Assembly (NCBI GenBank): GCA_947167135.1 | Contig: CAMVGV010000002.1 | Location: 32,119-96,118 of the forward strand | Source of the DNA: an uncultured Lachnospiraceae bacterium | GTDB taxonomy: Bacteria; Bacillota; Clostridia; Lachnospirales; Lachnospiraceae | Reading direction: 5' to 3' | DNA: 64,000 nucleotides | Shown: positions 35,623-44,348 of the stretch, piece after piece | How positions within the stretch are numbered: the first letter of the stretch is position 1 | Layout: every line of letters starts with the position of its first letter | Notes under the pieces: model-generated | Databases searched by the model: none | Told to the model about the DNA's origin: nothing | What the model saw: the letters and a program-made list of their open reading frames with translations, nothing else | Made by a program: the position numbers and the translations under genes

Positions 35623-36369
35623 TCAAAATATTCCTCTGTTCCTGTACCATTCTTCAAGTAATTCCGGACGGTTTTTTCCGGTGCGTTTCTTGGCCTCCGT
35701 AAGGCGCCAGGTATCCACAGCGGCATGGTCTCCGGAAAGAAGGATGTCCGGAACGCTTTCCCCCCGCCATTTGGCAGGCCTGGTGTACTGGGGATATTCC
35801 AAAAGACCGTTTTCAAAGGATTCGGTGCCCGCGGAATCTTTATTATTCAAAACCCCCGGTATCCTGCGGCTTACGGCGTCCATTATCACAAGCGCCGGAA
35901 GCTCTCCCCCGGTAAGCACATAGTCTCCGATGGAGATCTCGTCTGTAACGATACGGTCAAGAACCCTCTGATCAACGCCTTCATAGTGTCCGCAGAGGAT
36001 AATAAGCGCTTCCTCATTTGCCAGCTCACCTGCCATTGTCTCGTCAAATACCCTTCCGGCCGGAGACGTGAAAATTACCCTTACCTTCTTTTCTTCCCAG
36101 CTCTCCCCTGTAGTCTCCTCATCAAAGAGGCGTTCGGTCCGGCAGAGAGCCTCCTGATATGCAAGCCACACCGGCTCACAGGCGATAAGCATCCCAGCTC
36201 CTCCCCCGTAGGTGTAGTCGTCAACCGAACCGTAGGAATTCTGGGAAAATGCCCTGAGTGAAACCGTATCAAGGGACAGAAGTCCCTTGTCCACAGCCTT
36301 TCCCAGAATACTGTGGGACATGGCGTTCTCTATCATTTCAGGAAATAAAGTGATTACACAGTAATGCAT
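35623..36369 (-). CDS. trmD: tRNA (guanine-37-N1)-methyltransferase
   Basis: Methylates G37 next to the anticodon of several tRNAs to prevent frameshifting. The 248 residues include the trefoil-knot SAM site: DDYTYGGGAGML, LCGHYEGVDQRV and SIGDYVLTGGELPALVIMD (19 residues, about 135-153). The start is MHYCVITLFPEM. rimM lies upstream at about 80 bases, a gap with a small stem (GTTCAGA/TCTGAAC) and no gene. Confidence 0.97.
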   Translation of the reverse strand: MHYCVITLFPEMIENAMSHSILGKAVDKGLLSLDTVSLRAFSQNSYGSVDDYTYGGGAGMLIACEPVWLAYQEALCRTERLFDEETTGESWEEKKVRVIFTSPAGRVFDETMAGELANEEALIILCGHYEGVDQRVLDRIVTDEISIGDYVLTGGELPALVIMDAVSRRIPGVLNNKDSAGTESFENGLLEYPQYTRPAKWRGESVPDILLSGDHAAVDTWRLTEAKKRTGKNRPELLEEWYRNRGIF

Positions 36370-36450
36370 GTTTTGTCAGTGCTTAAGCTTCCTGTTTCAG
36401 ACTTTATATGTTCAGAACCCCCGGCCTCTGAACAGTTACTTCAAACTTTT

Positions 36451-36981
36451 CTATGACAGCATACCCGGCAGCGGGTCAACCGTCATATTACCGTTTTCAA
36501 TATCGACTTTTGTCACAAATCTCTTTACCGCGGGGATCATGATCTCCTTTCCCTGTCCGGGATCTATGATATAAACATCATTGCCTGAGCCGTGAAGCAC
36601 CGATGATACTTTCCCGAGCTCCCTTCCGGAGGTATCAAGGACCATAAGCCCTATGATATCCGCGTCAAAATACTGATCCTCCTTAAGCTCGGCTATATCC
36701 TCCCTTCGGGCCAGTACCTCGTAGTCCCTGTACCTTACCACATCATTTATATCATCTATACCTTTGAACTTGAGGATCACTGTTTTCTTAAAGAATTTTA
36801 CATTCTCTATCTCCACGGATATAAGCCTGCTCCCGGAACGGAGATATACCTCCTTAAATAAAGAAAAGCGGCCAGGGTCATCCACTTCAGGGTAAACCTT
36901 GACCTCTCCCTTTATTCCGTGAGTTGTTGTTATCCTGCCTGCAGGCAGATAGTTATTCTTTAGATCCTTCTCATCTATCAT
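36451..36981 (-). CDS. rimM: 16S rRNA processing protein RimM
   Basis: Binds S19 and helps mature the 30S head. The 176 residues have the N-terminal RimM domain (AGRITTTHGIKGEVKVYP) and a C-terminal PRC barrel (DADIIGLMVLDTSGRELG, then VYIIDPGQGKEIMIP). It lies between khpA and trmD in the conserved order. Confidence 0.95.
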   Translation of the reverse strand: MIDEKDLKNNYLPAGRITTTHGIKGEVKVYPEVDDPGRFSLFKEVYLRSGSRLISVEIENVKFFKKTVILKFKGIDDINDVVRYRDYEVLARREDIAELKEDQYFDADIIGLMVLDTSGRELGKVSSVLHGSGNDVYIIDPGQGKEIMIPAVKRFVTKVDIENGNMTVDPLPGMLS

Positions 36982-36990
36982 AAAATATGA

Positions 36991-37230
36991 TCATTCGTTA
37001 TTGGTGATATCCACATTCACCTTACGGTTATCCTTGGAAGATGCCGCCTTCACAACAGAACGTATGGACTTTGCGATCCTTCCCTGCTTCCCGATGACCT
37101 TGCCCATATCGCTTTTATCAACACGGAGCTCAACATTTATCTCGTTTTCATTCTCTGTTTCGCTGACATTGACAAGATCCGGATTATCCACAAGAGCCCT
37201 GGCGATCACTTCCACTACTTCTTTCATCAT
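36991..37230 (-). CDS. khpA: KH-domain RNA-binding protein KhpA
   Basis: A 79-residue single KH domain protein (VDKSDMGKVIGKQGRIAKSI) that binds RNA and, with KhpB, affects cell wall growth and division in Firmicutes. Its place between rpsP and rimM is typical. The start is preceded by AGGAGGC. Confidence 0.93.
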   Translation of the reverse strand: MMKEVVEVIARALVDNPDLVNVSETENENEINVELRVDKSDMGKVIGKQGRIAKSIRSVVKAASSKDNRKVNVDITNNE

Positions 37231-37251
37231 AGAATAGCCTCCTGACCGGAA

Positions 37252-37494
37252 TTAAATGATCCCTGCTTTTTTGAATAATCTCTGAACAGTCTCCGTAGGC
37301 TGCGCGCCGTTCTGAAGCCACTTCTTTGCTTCTTCCTCATTTACCTTGAATTCTGAGGGTTCCTTTAAGGGATCATAGGTTCCGATCTCGGCTACATTCT
37401 TTGAATTTGAAACCGAATTCCTGGCATCTGCCACAACGACCCTGTAAAAAGGTGCCTTTTTCTTTCCCATTCTCTTCAGTCTGATCTTTAACAT
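37252..37494 (-). CDS. rpsP: 30S ribosomal protein S16
   Basis: An 80-residue protein of the small subunit, with the family start [20 protein letters not shown] and GTYDPL in the middle. AAGGAAAA precedes the start. The 159 bases between it and ffh contain a CCGGCGG/CCGCCGG hairpin (37529-37545), a CCGTG/CACGG hairpin (37557-37570) and a short repeat; neither hairpin has a T-run, so they are more likely leader structures. Confidence 0.97.
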   Translation of the reverse strand: MLKIRLKRMGKKKAPFYRVVVADARNSVSNSKNVAEIGTYDPLKEPSEFKVNEEEAKKWLQNGAQPTETVQRLFKKAGII

Positions 37495-37616
37495 TTGATT
37501 TTCCTTTCTTTTTGATCTTGATTCTTTTCCGGCGGCAACCGCCGGTATATCATAAACCGTGCGAACACGGATCGATATCTGTTTTTACTATGAAAGCCCC
37601 TGTAACCGCAGGTCAG

Positions 37617-37651
37617 AAAGATTCTTCGGGCTGAAGCCCTCAGAATGACAG
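37617..37651 (-). repeat. Short repeat with GGGCTGAAGCCC interior
   Basis: One complete unit, ending three bases before the ffh stop codon on the minus strand. Confidence 0.9.
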
Positions 37652-37653
37652 GA

Positions 37654-39021
37654 TTACCTGAAGCCCTTCATCATTGAGGCAAGATTTCCCATACCTCCGA
37701 AGCCGCCAAAGCCTCTCTTCCCCTTCATCATTCCGGGCATGCGCTTCATCATTTTCTGCATCTCACTAAATTCCTTGACCAGGCGGTTTACGTGCATGAT
37801 GTCAACACCGGCACCCCTTGCGATCCTGTGCTTTCTCTGGGGATTAAGAAGCTTCGGATTTGCCCTCTCCTCCTTTGTCATGGAGTGGATAATGGCTTCA
37901 TTGCGTTTTAGCCGGCTTTCGTCCACCATCCCCGAGATATCCCTGCCTCCGGTAAGTCCCGGAAGCATTCCGAGTATCGAGCTAAGGCCTCCCATCTTAT
38001 TCATCTGGGCCATAGCGGAAAGGTAGTCGTCAAAATCGAATTTACCCTTTTTGACGCTTTCCCTCATCTTTTCCGCAGATTCACGGTCCACGGTATCCGC
38101 AGCCTTTTCTATAAGGGAAAGAACATCTCCCATTCCGAGTATTCTTGAGGCCATACGGTCGGGATAGAATTCCTCCAGGCCCTCCGGCTTTTCGCTGACA
38201 CCGACGTAGTAAACCGGGGTACCGACCGTGCTCCGTATGGACAGCACCGCTCCGCCCCTGGCATCGCCGTCAAGCTTTGAAAGTATAATGCCGTCAAGTC
38301 CGACAGTTTCATTAAATCCCCTGGCCACATCCACAGCTGCCTGTCCGGTTCCTGCGTCCACCACAAGAACCGTGTCGGTTATCTCGACGTTGTCCTTTAT
38401 GCGCTTAAGCTCATCCATCAGCTCCCGGTCGACCTCCAGCCGTCCTGCAGTATCCAGTATCACCACGTCATAGCCGTGCTTTTTCGCATACTCCAGGGCG
38501 TCATTGGCTATCTTTACGGGATCCTTACACTCCTCCTCCATAAAAAAGCCCGATTCAACCTTTTCCGCATTTATCTCAAGCTGCTTTGCTGCAGCGGGTC
38601 TGTATACGTCAAGTGCCGCGAGAAGGCTCTTCTTTCCCTTTTTCTTAAGCCTCAGTGCAAGCTTTGCGGCAGTTGTGGTCTTTCCCGCACCGTTAAGGCC
38701 GCAGAGCAGGATCACGGTGATTCCCTGACCCGGGGCAAACTTCAGCTCCTCAGCCTCTCCGAGAAGTGATACCATTTCCTCGTTTACTATCTTTATCACA
38801 GTCTGTCCGGGATTTAAGCCTTTAAGGACCTCTTCTCCGACAGCCTTTTCCTCTGTGCTCTTTACGAAGGATTTTACGACCTTAAAGTTCACGTCCGCTT
38901 CAAGGAGTGCCATCTTCACTTCCTTCATCGAAGCCTTGACGTCGTCCTCCGTGAGCATTCCCTTGGATCTTAAGCCCTTAAATACATTCTGCAGTTTTTC
39001 CGTAAGGCTTTCAAATGCCAT
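37654..39021 (-). CDS. ffh: Signal recognition particle protein Ffh
   Basis: The GTPase that binds signal sequences as they leave the ribosome and, with 4.5S RNA and FtsY, brings them to the membrane. The 455 residues show the N domain, the G domain with GLNGAGKTTTAAKLA and DTAGRL, and a methionine-rich M domain ending in a glycine and methionine tail. The start overlaps the ylxM stop codon by one base (TAATG). Confidence 0.97.
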   Translation of the reverse strand: MAFESLTEKLQNVFKGLRSKGMLTEDDVKASMKEVKMALLEADVNFKVVKSFVKSTEEKAVGEEVLKGLNPGQTVIKIVNEEMVSLLGEAEELKFAPGQGITVILLCGLNGAGKTTTAAKLALRLKKKGKKSLLAALDVYRPAAAKQLEINAEKVESGFFMEEECKDPVKIANDALEYAKKHGYDVVILDTAGRLEVDRELMDELKRIKDNVEITDTVLVVDAGTGQAAVDVARGFNETVGLDGIILSKLDGDARGGAVLSIRSTVGTPVYYVGVSEKPEGLEEFYPDRMASRILGMGDVLSLIEKAADTVDRESAEKMRESVKKGKFDFDDYLSAMAQMNKMGGLSSILGMLPGLTGGRDISGMVDESRLKRNEAIIHSMTKEERANPKLLNPQRKHRIARGAGVDIMHVNRLVKEFSEMQKMMKRMPGMMKGKRGFGGFGGMGNLASMMKGFR

Positions 39022-39365
39022 TAAAGATCTCCCAGTATTCTGTCAGCAAGGGACGCTATCTTCCCTGCGTCCTTATCTCCGGTATTCTTATGGATGGATT
39101 CCGCCACTCCTTTTATCTCACGGGCAAGCTTTCCGGTTTCTTCAAAGCGTTTAATAAGTCCAAGCTTCTCTTCATAACCGCTTAAGCTCTGCCTGCAGCG
39201 GTTCAGCATCGCAGACACCGCCTGCCGGCTGATGCCGTATTCCTCAGATATCTCGGATAATGACATATCCTCCATAACAGAGGCCTCATATATTTCTCTC
39301 TGCTTTTCCTTAAGGAGGTTTCCGTAGAAATCAAAAAGCAGAGCTTCCTTAAGTGCATCCTTCAA
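39021..39365 (-). CDS. ylxM: YlxM, SRP-associated helix-turn-helix protein
   Basis: About 114 residues with a sigma-70 region 4-like helix-turn-helix (MSLSEISEEYGISRQAVSAM, about 36-55). YlxM proteins are encoded before ffh and interact with the SRP in streptococci. The start is set at TTG 39365, giving MKDALKEALLFDFYG, because the frame further upstream runs through the terminator at 39432-39458. A CGGCC stem-loop lies in the short leader (39389-39402). Confidence 0.88.
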   Translation of the reverse strand: MKDALKEALLFDFYGNLLKEKQREIYEASVMEDMSLSEISEEYGISRQAVSAMLNRCRQSLSGYEEKLGLIKRFEETGKLAREIKGVAESIHKNTGDKDAGKIASLADRILGDL

Positions 39366-39423
39366 TGCCGATACCGTCCTTTTTCCGGGCCGCAAACGGC
39401 CGACGGTGCATATCCTATCATAA

Positions 39424-39458
39424 AAAACAAAGCCTGTCAACTTAAATTGTTGACAGGC
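39424..39458 (-). terminator. Intrinsic terminator after the HD gene
   Basis: GCCTGTCAAC (39432-39441) and GTTGACAGGC (39449-39458) form a perfect 10-bp stem with a seven-base loop, followed on the minus strand by TTTGTTTTTTAT. It separates the signalling operon from ylxM-ffh. Confidence 0.92.
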
Positions 39459-39479
39459 GCTGTTGTTGCCCTGTTGTTT

Positions 39480-40373
39480 TTAACGTAAATCCAGAACGAC
39501 CCTCTTCTGCGTGAGGATGAAGTCTGTTCTCTTATGGATCACATCCCTGCAAAGATCAAGAGTGCCCTGCATTTTATCAACCATTTCAAGGAGGCTTTGG
39601 CGGATCTCCTCCTCTTCTGTTTTTGCAGTCAGGATAAAAGCTTCCTCTGTCATTTCCATGGCTTCAACCGCCGCAAGCTTCTTATGCTCCATAAGGGACT
39701 TTGCATTATGGATCATTCCCAGATCAAATAAGACAAGCGGATTCCGCGATGCGGCAACATCTATTTCGTCCGCCAGACGGATAAGCGCCGCGAGATACGG
39801 GAGACAGACTATATTTCCGTTGGGCAATATGAAAGAGGAAGGGTATTCTTTCTCATCAAAAAGATCCGTTTTACGGTGTCCCCTGACCACCTGCTTTACC
39901 GCAAAGGTGTACTCATCGCCCGGAAATTCAAAGAGACCTGCGTACTTTTCAATAAACATCCCGCTGAATTCATTATGATAATCCCTTACAAAATCAGTAA
40001 TACCGGCATCGGGATGAACCCTGAAATATGAATCCGCATCAAGCCGATCCTTAAACTCCTCATAGTCCTTTTCCCCTATACCCATACCACTGTCGTGGAG
40101 ATAGGAAGACAGGAGAAGAATATATATTTCGTCGCTGTTAAGACGCGCCATCTGTTTTCTGCCGATAAGCTGATTACAGGAATCAATGACCGTCAGGCTG
40201 TGAAGTTCCGAATGATCGGTATATTCGGGAAACAATAACCTGTATCTCGACAGTATTTTCTGCACTGCAAAAACCGTATCACGAAACCTTTTATGCAGCT
40301 CCGGATCTGATCCGGCAAGAGTCTTTTCAAGGAGATACTCATTATTCTGTTCCGTCACATTGTTATCAGGCAT
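39480..40373 (-). CDS. HD-domain phosphohydrolase-like protein (signalling operon 1)
   Basis: About 297 residues. The HD-type metal ligands are arranged as HSELH (near residue 55), YLHDSGM, GHRKTDL and RLADEIDV, in the order seen in HD-domain nucleotide hydrolases, including the HD-CE type. The substrate is unknown; a nucleotide or second messenger is likely from the fold. ATG at 40373 has GGAG seven bases upstream; a GTG at 40442 lacks a ribosome binding site. It is last in an operon after a hybrid kinase and a double receiver, so it may be the output of that relay (inference). Confidence 0.75.
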   Translation of the reverse strand: MPDNNVTEQNNEYLLEKTLAGSDPELHKRFRDTVFAVQKILSRYRLLFPEYTDHSELHSLTVIDSCNQLIGRKQMARLNSDEIYILLLSSYLHDSGMGIGEKDYEEFKDRLDADSYFRVHPDAGITDFVRDYHNEFSGMFIEKYAGLFEFPGDEYTFAVKQVVRGHRKTDLFDEKEYPSSFILPNGNIVCLPYLAALIRLADEIDVAASRNPLVLFDLGMIHNAKSLMEHKKLAAVEAMEMTEEAFILTAKTEEEEIRQSLLEMVDKMQGTLDLCRDVIHKRTDFILTQKRVVLDLR

Positions 40374-40457
40374 ACTGTTACTCCGATTTTTGTCTGCTAT
40401 TGTATTCTTTATAACGAACGGCTTCCTATCCGGACTCTGCACATCATCAAAAGATCC

Positions 40458-41240
40458 TTAAATCATCTTCAAGGCGATTTTATTCGCTCTCTGCTTTTCA
40501 AAAAAATCCCTGACCGAGCTCAAGAGCTCATCCTTACTCAGGTTTTTAAGGAGGTATCCGTTCGGCTTAAGTGACAGCACCTTTGTAACGCTGTCCCTGT
40601 CACCCTTTCCGGTTAAAAAGATGACGGGTGTATCCGAGGTCTCCGAGTCATCCCTTATCATTTCCAGAACCTGGGGACCGCTTGTCACCGGCATCTCGTA
40701 ATCCAGAAGAATGAGATCCGGTTTATTATTGGCAAGGTAGGTAATGGCTCTCATTCCGGAATTGACGAGTGCAACCCTGTAATCCACGGAAAGCCATTCC
40801 TTCATCATATTCAGAAATACCACATCATCGTCCACCACAAGAACAGATTTCTTTTTGCTGTCACCCTCGTGCTCAGCCACCAGTCCGTCAAGAGCAGATA
40901 AGAGGTTCTTTATGTTCACGGGTCTTTCAAAGAGCCCGCTTATGGCATGATCCGGCACATCCTTCCGTAAGATGCTTATCTCGTCCTTACTGCCAATACA
41001 GTATAGATACTTATCCTCTTCCACACAGATATCCTTAAGGTAAACCAGAGTTTCGCTGATATTCTCGATAAAATCCCCGAGATAAAATACCAGTATATCA
41101 AAGCTGTCCTTTTCACTGCTTATCTGGTTTACGAGTGGGTCGATACGTGTTACGGAGTAGCCTCCACCCTTCAGATTGTCGATAATCGCATTCACCATAA
41201 AGGTTGAACCTGAGCTTATAAGAAGTACATCCTTTTTCAT
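40458..41240 (-). CDS. Double-receiver response regulator (signalling operon 1)
   Basis: A 260-residue protein with two receiver-like domains and no DNA-binding part. The N-terminal one (about 1-122) has lost the acidic pocket (LLISSG where DD is expected) and the acceptor Asp, so it should not be phosphorylated. The C-terminal one (132-250) is intact: VVDDD, Asp180 in LILLDYEMP, Thr in FLTG and Lys in YLLK. It starts three bases after the kinase stop codon. A paralogue with the same plan lies at 61.2 kb. Confidence 0.88.
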   Translation of the reverse strand: MKKDVLLISSGSTFMVNAIIDNLKGGGYSVTRIDPLVNQISSEKDSFDILVFYLGDFIENISETLVYLKDICVEEDKYLYCIGSKDEISILRKDVPDHAISGLFERPVNIKNLLSALDGLVAEHEGDSKKKSVLVVDDDVVFLNMMKEWLSVDYRVALVNSGMRAITYLANNKPDLILLDYEMPVTSGPQVLEMIRDDSETSDTPVIFLTGKGDRDSVTKVLSLKPNGYLLKNLSKDELLSSVRDFFEKQRANKIALKMI

Positions 41241-41243
41241 AGC

Positions 41244-44200
41244 TTATCTTTCCCTGATCAATGTAAGAACACTGTCCCAGTCAAATTTCCCTGCCGCCTT
41301 TTTTACTTCCCGGAACCGTTCCTCTTCCTCTGTATCCTTTATTGAATAATTACAAACATTATCTATTATCATTGCAGCGCTGTCAAAGTCCGCAACAGCT
41401 ATTAGTTCTTCCAAAGCCGAGTAGGCATCGGAGAGGCTGTCTTTATCGATTTCAGGCTTCTTAATATCCTGATCTTCTGTATCAGCGCTATTGTCCAATG
41501 GGGATAAGCTTTCAAGAAATCCCAGATAGTTGCTTAAAAGCTTCGGGGTCTTCTCCTTTATGTATTCAGGATCATAACTCTCCTCATTACTTGCCTCCTC
41601 CAAAAGCCTTGCCTCCTCCGAAAGCTCCTCCGCTCCGATAAGCCTTGCGGAGCTCTTTAAGGCATGAACCCTGATATTATAGTTATTTCTGTCCCCTTTA
41701 TCATAGAATCCCTTTATGCTGTCATAGTTATCCTCTATATTGGTATAAAAAAGTCTGAGTGCCTTTAAGTATTCCTCCGGGGAACCGCAGTTTCTGATTC
41801 CGGCTCCGGTATTAAGTTCACTGATCCCAATGAGCCATTCCGGAAGCTCCGGACCGCTTTGTCCGCTGTCATCAGGGTCCGCCACCACTGCCTCCGTTTT
41901 TTCATCGGGCAGCAGATCTTTTATAAGCTTTTCAAGTTTTTCAAAGTCCACAGGCTTTGTAAGATAATCCGTAAAGCCTTCTTTAAGATAATAATCCCTT
42001 GCCCCGCTAATGGCATTTGCGGTAAGGGCAACTACCGGGACATCAAGGCACTTAGATTCGCTGTTATCCATTTCCTTCATTTTCTTAAAGGTTTCAACGC
42101 CGTCCATTTCCGGCATCCTGTGATCAAGGAAGATTATGTCATATCTGTTTTTCTTTATCATATCAAGGCAGTCAAAGCCGCTCAATGCGGTATCCACCCT
42201 GATCAGTGTTTTCTTTAAGAGACTCTTTATCACGCTCAGATTCATCTCTGTATCGTCAACGATCAGTATCCTTGCGTCAGGAGCCCTGAAGGACTCACGA
42301 TAAACACCTTTATTAGCAAGGGTCTTTTTATAGGTCTCCTCTATATTGCCGATCGGTTCATCCTTTACTATCCCCTGCCGTAATGAGAAGCTGAATTCCG
42401 AACCCTCTCCATAGACACTTTTTACTTCGAGGCGGCTTCCCATCATATTAAGGAGGCTCTGAGTGATATTCATTCCGAGACCGGTTCCTTCAATTGTACG
42501 GTTCCGCTTTTCCTCTATCCTTTCAAAGGCCACAAAGAGCTTTGTAAGATCCTCTTCCTTTATCCCTATTCCGGTATCACGGACGGATACCATGATATCA
42601 AGCTCCTTTTCACCCCTTCTCTCATAGTCAAGCTTCAGGGTAATACTGCCTTCTTCCGTATACTTTACGGCATTGCTCAAAATATTGGTAATAACCTGCT
42701 TTATCCTTATCTCATCACCATGGAGGATATGGGGCATAGTCTCGTTTACCTGTACCTTAACGGCGATCCCCTTACTCTCCGCCTTTGTCCTTATCATGTT
42801 CACAAGGTCATTTATAAGGCTCGAAAGCTCATAGTCGACGGGTATTATCTCCATCTTCCCGGCTTCTATCTTTGAAAAGTCAAGTATGTCGTTAACAAGG
42901 CTTAAGAGCGTCCTGCCTGCGTTCTGAATATCGGCGGCATAGTTGATTATCTCTTCATTATCCGACTCCCTTAAGATCATTTCATCCATGCCGAGAACGG
43001 CATTTATGGGGGTTCTCAGTTCATGGGACATATTGGACAGAAAGGCTGATTTTGCGGCATTTGATGCCCTTTCCACCTCCAGATCCTTCTCCAGTTCGTT
43101 TTCTTTCTTTAGTCTCTCAACATATTCCCCGAAATCCTCAACCATCTTTCCAAATGACCGGTAGAGGGTTTCCAGCTCATCCCCGGTTTTAATATTGATG
43201 GTTTTTACATATTTTATACATTCAAGCCTCTCATCCTCGTTTCCGGCAGCATAGCTATTCATTGCGTATGACACGGCTTCGACCGGACCCGCCACTGTGT
43301 TCTTCACATAGGCCATGGCTACTGCGATCTCAGCTATCTCAATATAGATTAGCCCCAGTACGATTTTGATAAAGAAGGCTATGTTTTTCGCAGCACCCCT
43401 TTTCGTGGTCCATTCTCCAAGCTGAATATCAATATCAATCCCATCCGAAGTGATACTGAAGCTGTCTGACGTTTCCTCCGGACTATTGCTTAGGCTGTCT
43501 GACGGCGGCTCCGAAGGAATCCCGTTTTCCGGCGGCATTCCGGGATCCATAAAACCCGGTGCATTCTCAGAAACAGGACCAAAGTGCGGGATTGGCATTC
43601 TCCTCATATTGGAGATCAGCATATCAGGCCGGAAATACAGGGTATTAAATAATACGATCGCGGTTATTGTCATAACTGTTGCTACAAATACTATAAGAAG
43701 ACCCATTCTTGACTCAAGGGATTGCTTTCTGTATGCCATTTCCCTTTCATTTATAAGCTTTCCTATACTCTCGTCCTTGATATAGGCATAAAGATTCGGA
43801 AGATACAAAAGATCCGTATCCTTGATCCGGTGAACAAATATATAGAGATAAACAAAGGGGATGATCAGAACCGCAGCGTAAGTAAGAGCAGTCGAGTCGG
43901 TCAGGACGTAATAGCCTATTTCCTTTTCACCCAGATTGTCGATAAGGTTCCCTATAAACAGACCGAAGAAGCGTACAAAGAAGACAATAAAATAAAGAAG
44001 GGCGCACCTTCTCTTTGTTTTTAAGAGACCCTTCCTTACAAAAAATGAAACAATGATTACAATAAACTGTGAGAAGCAGGCATAGCTCAAGGCAAAGGAT
44101 TCTCTGAAGATCAGGGAAGCTCCGATGGACGTAACAAAAACAGCAACAACCCCCGGAATAGCGCCGAAAATCCCTGAAACCACCACTATCCCTATCTGGT

Positions 44201-44315
44201 CAAGCCCGAAACCGAAGTAGTGGTCCAATATGCTTAACCCAACGGTTATTGCAATAAAAAGTGCCTCTATACCCGCCCTTTTTACAGTCATCCGTCTGAA
44301 TTTACGAATATCCAA
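41244..44315 (-). CDS. Hybrid sensor histidine kinase with HPt domain (signalling operon 1)
   Basis: 1023 residues. Several membrane segments lie between 14 and 165, another at 204-225, an external loop rich in Pro and Ser (230-310), a further segment near 312-335 and a HAMP-like linker. Then come HisKA with His431 in NMSHELRTPIN, the ATPase domain (N box near 547, RDTGIGI, EGTGLGM), a receiver with Asp731 in FLDHRMPEMDG, and an HPt domain with His884 in VHALKSSARL. All phosphorelay residues are present in one chain, so phosphate can reach the HPt and then the double receiver encoded next. The signal is unknown. Confidence 0.9.
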   Translation of the reverse strand: MDIRKFRRMTVKRAGIEALFIAITVGLSILDHYFGFGLDQIGIVVVSGIFGAIPGVVAVFVTSIGASLIFRESFALSYACFSQFIVIIVSFFVRKGLLKTKRRCALLYFIVFFVRFFGLFIGNLIDNLGEKEIGYYVLTDSTALTYAAVLIIPFVYLYIFVHRIKDTDLLYLPNLYAYIKDESIGKLINEREMAYRKQSLESRMGLLIVFVATVMTITAIVLFNTLYFRPDMLISNMRRMPIPHFGPVSENAPGFMDPGMPPENGIPSEPPSDSLSNSPEETSDSFSITSDGIDIDIQLGEWTTKRGAAKNIAFFIKIVLGLIYIEIAEIAVAMAYVKNTVAGPVEAVSYAMNSYAAGNEDERLECIKYVKTINIKTGDELETLYRSFGKMVEDFGEYVERLKKENELEKDLEVERASNAAKSAFLSNMSHELRTPINAVLGMDEMILRESDNEEIINYAADIQNAGRTLLSLVNDILDFSKIEAGKMEIIPVDYELSSLINDLVNMIRTKAESKGIAVKVQVNETMPHILHGDEIRIKQVITNILSNAVKYTEEGSITLKLDYERRGEKELDIMVSVRDTGIGIKEEDLTKLFVAFERIEEKRNRTIEGTGLGMNITQSLLNMMGSRLEVKSVYGEGSEFSFSLRQGIVKDEPIGNIEETYKKTLANKGVYRESFRAPDARILIVDDTEMNLSVIKSLLKKTLIRVDTALSGFDCLDMIKKNRYDIIFLDHRMPEMDGVETFKKMKEMDNSESKCLDVPVVALTANAISGARDYYLKEGFTDYLTKPVDFEKLEKLIKDLLPDEKTEAVVADPDDSGQSGPELPEWLIGISELNTGAGIRNCGSPEEYLKALRLFYTNIEDNYDSIKGFYDKGDRNNYNIRVHALKSSARLIGAEELSEEARLLEEASNEESYDPEYIKEKTPKLLSNYLGFLESLSPLDNSADTEDQDIKKPEIDKDSLSDAYSALEELIAVADFDSAAMIIDNVCNYSIKDTEEEERFREVKKAAGKFDWDSVLTLIRER

Positions 44316-44348
44316 TTTTCACCGCCTTCCCGGAAGACTTAACTTACC

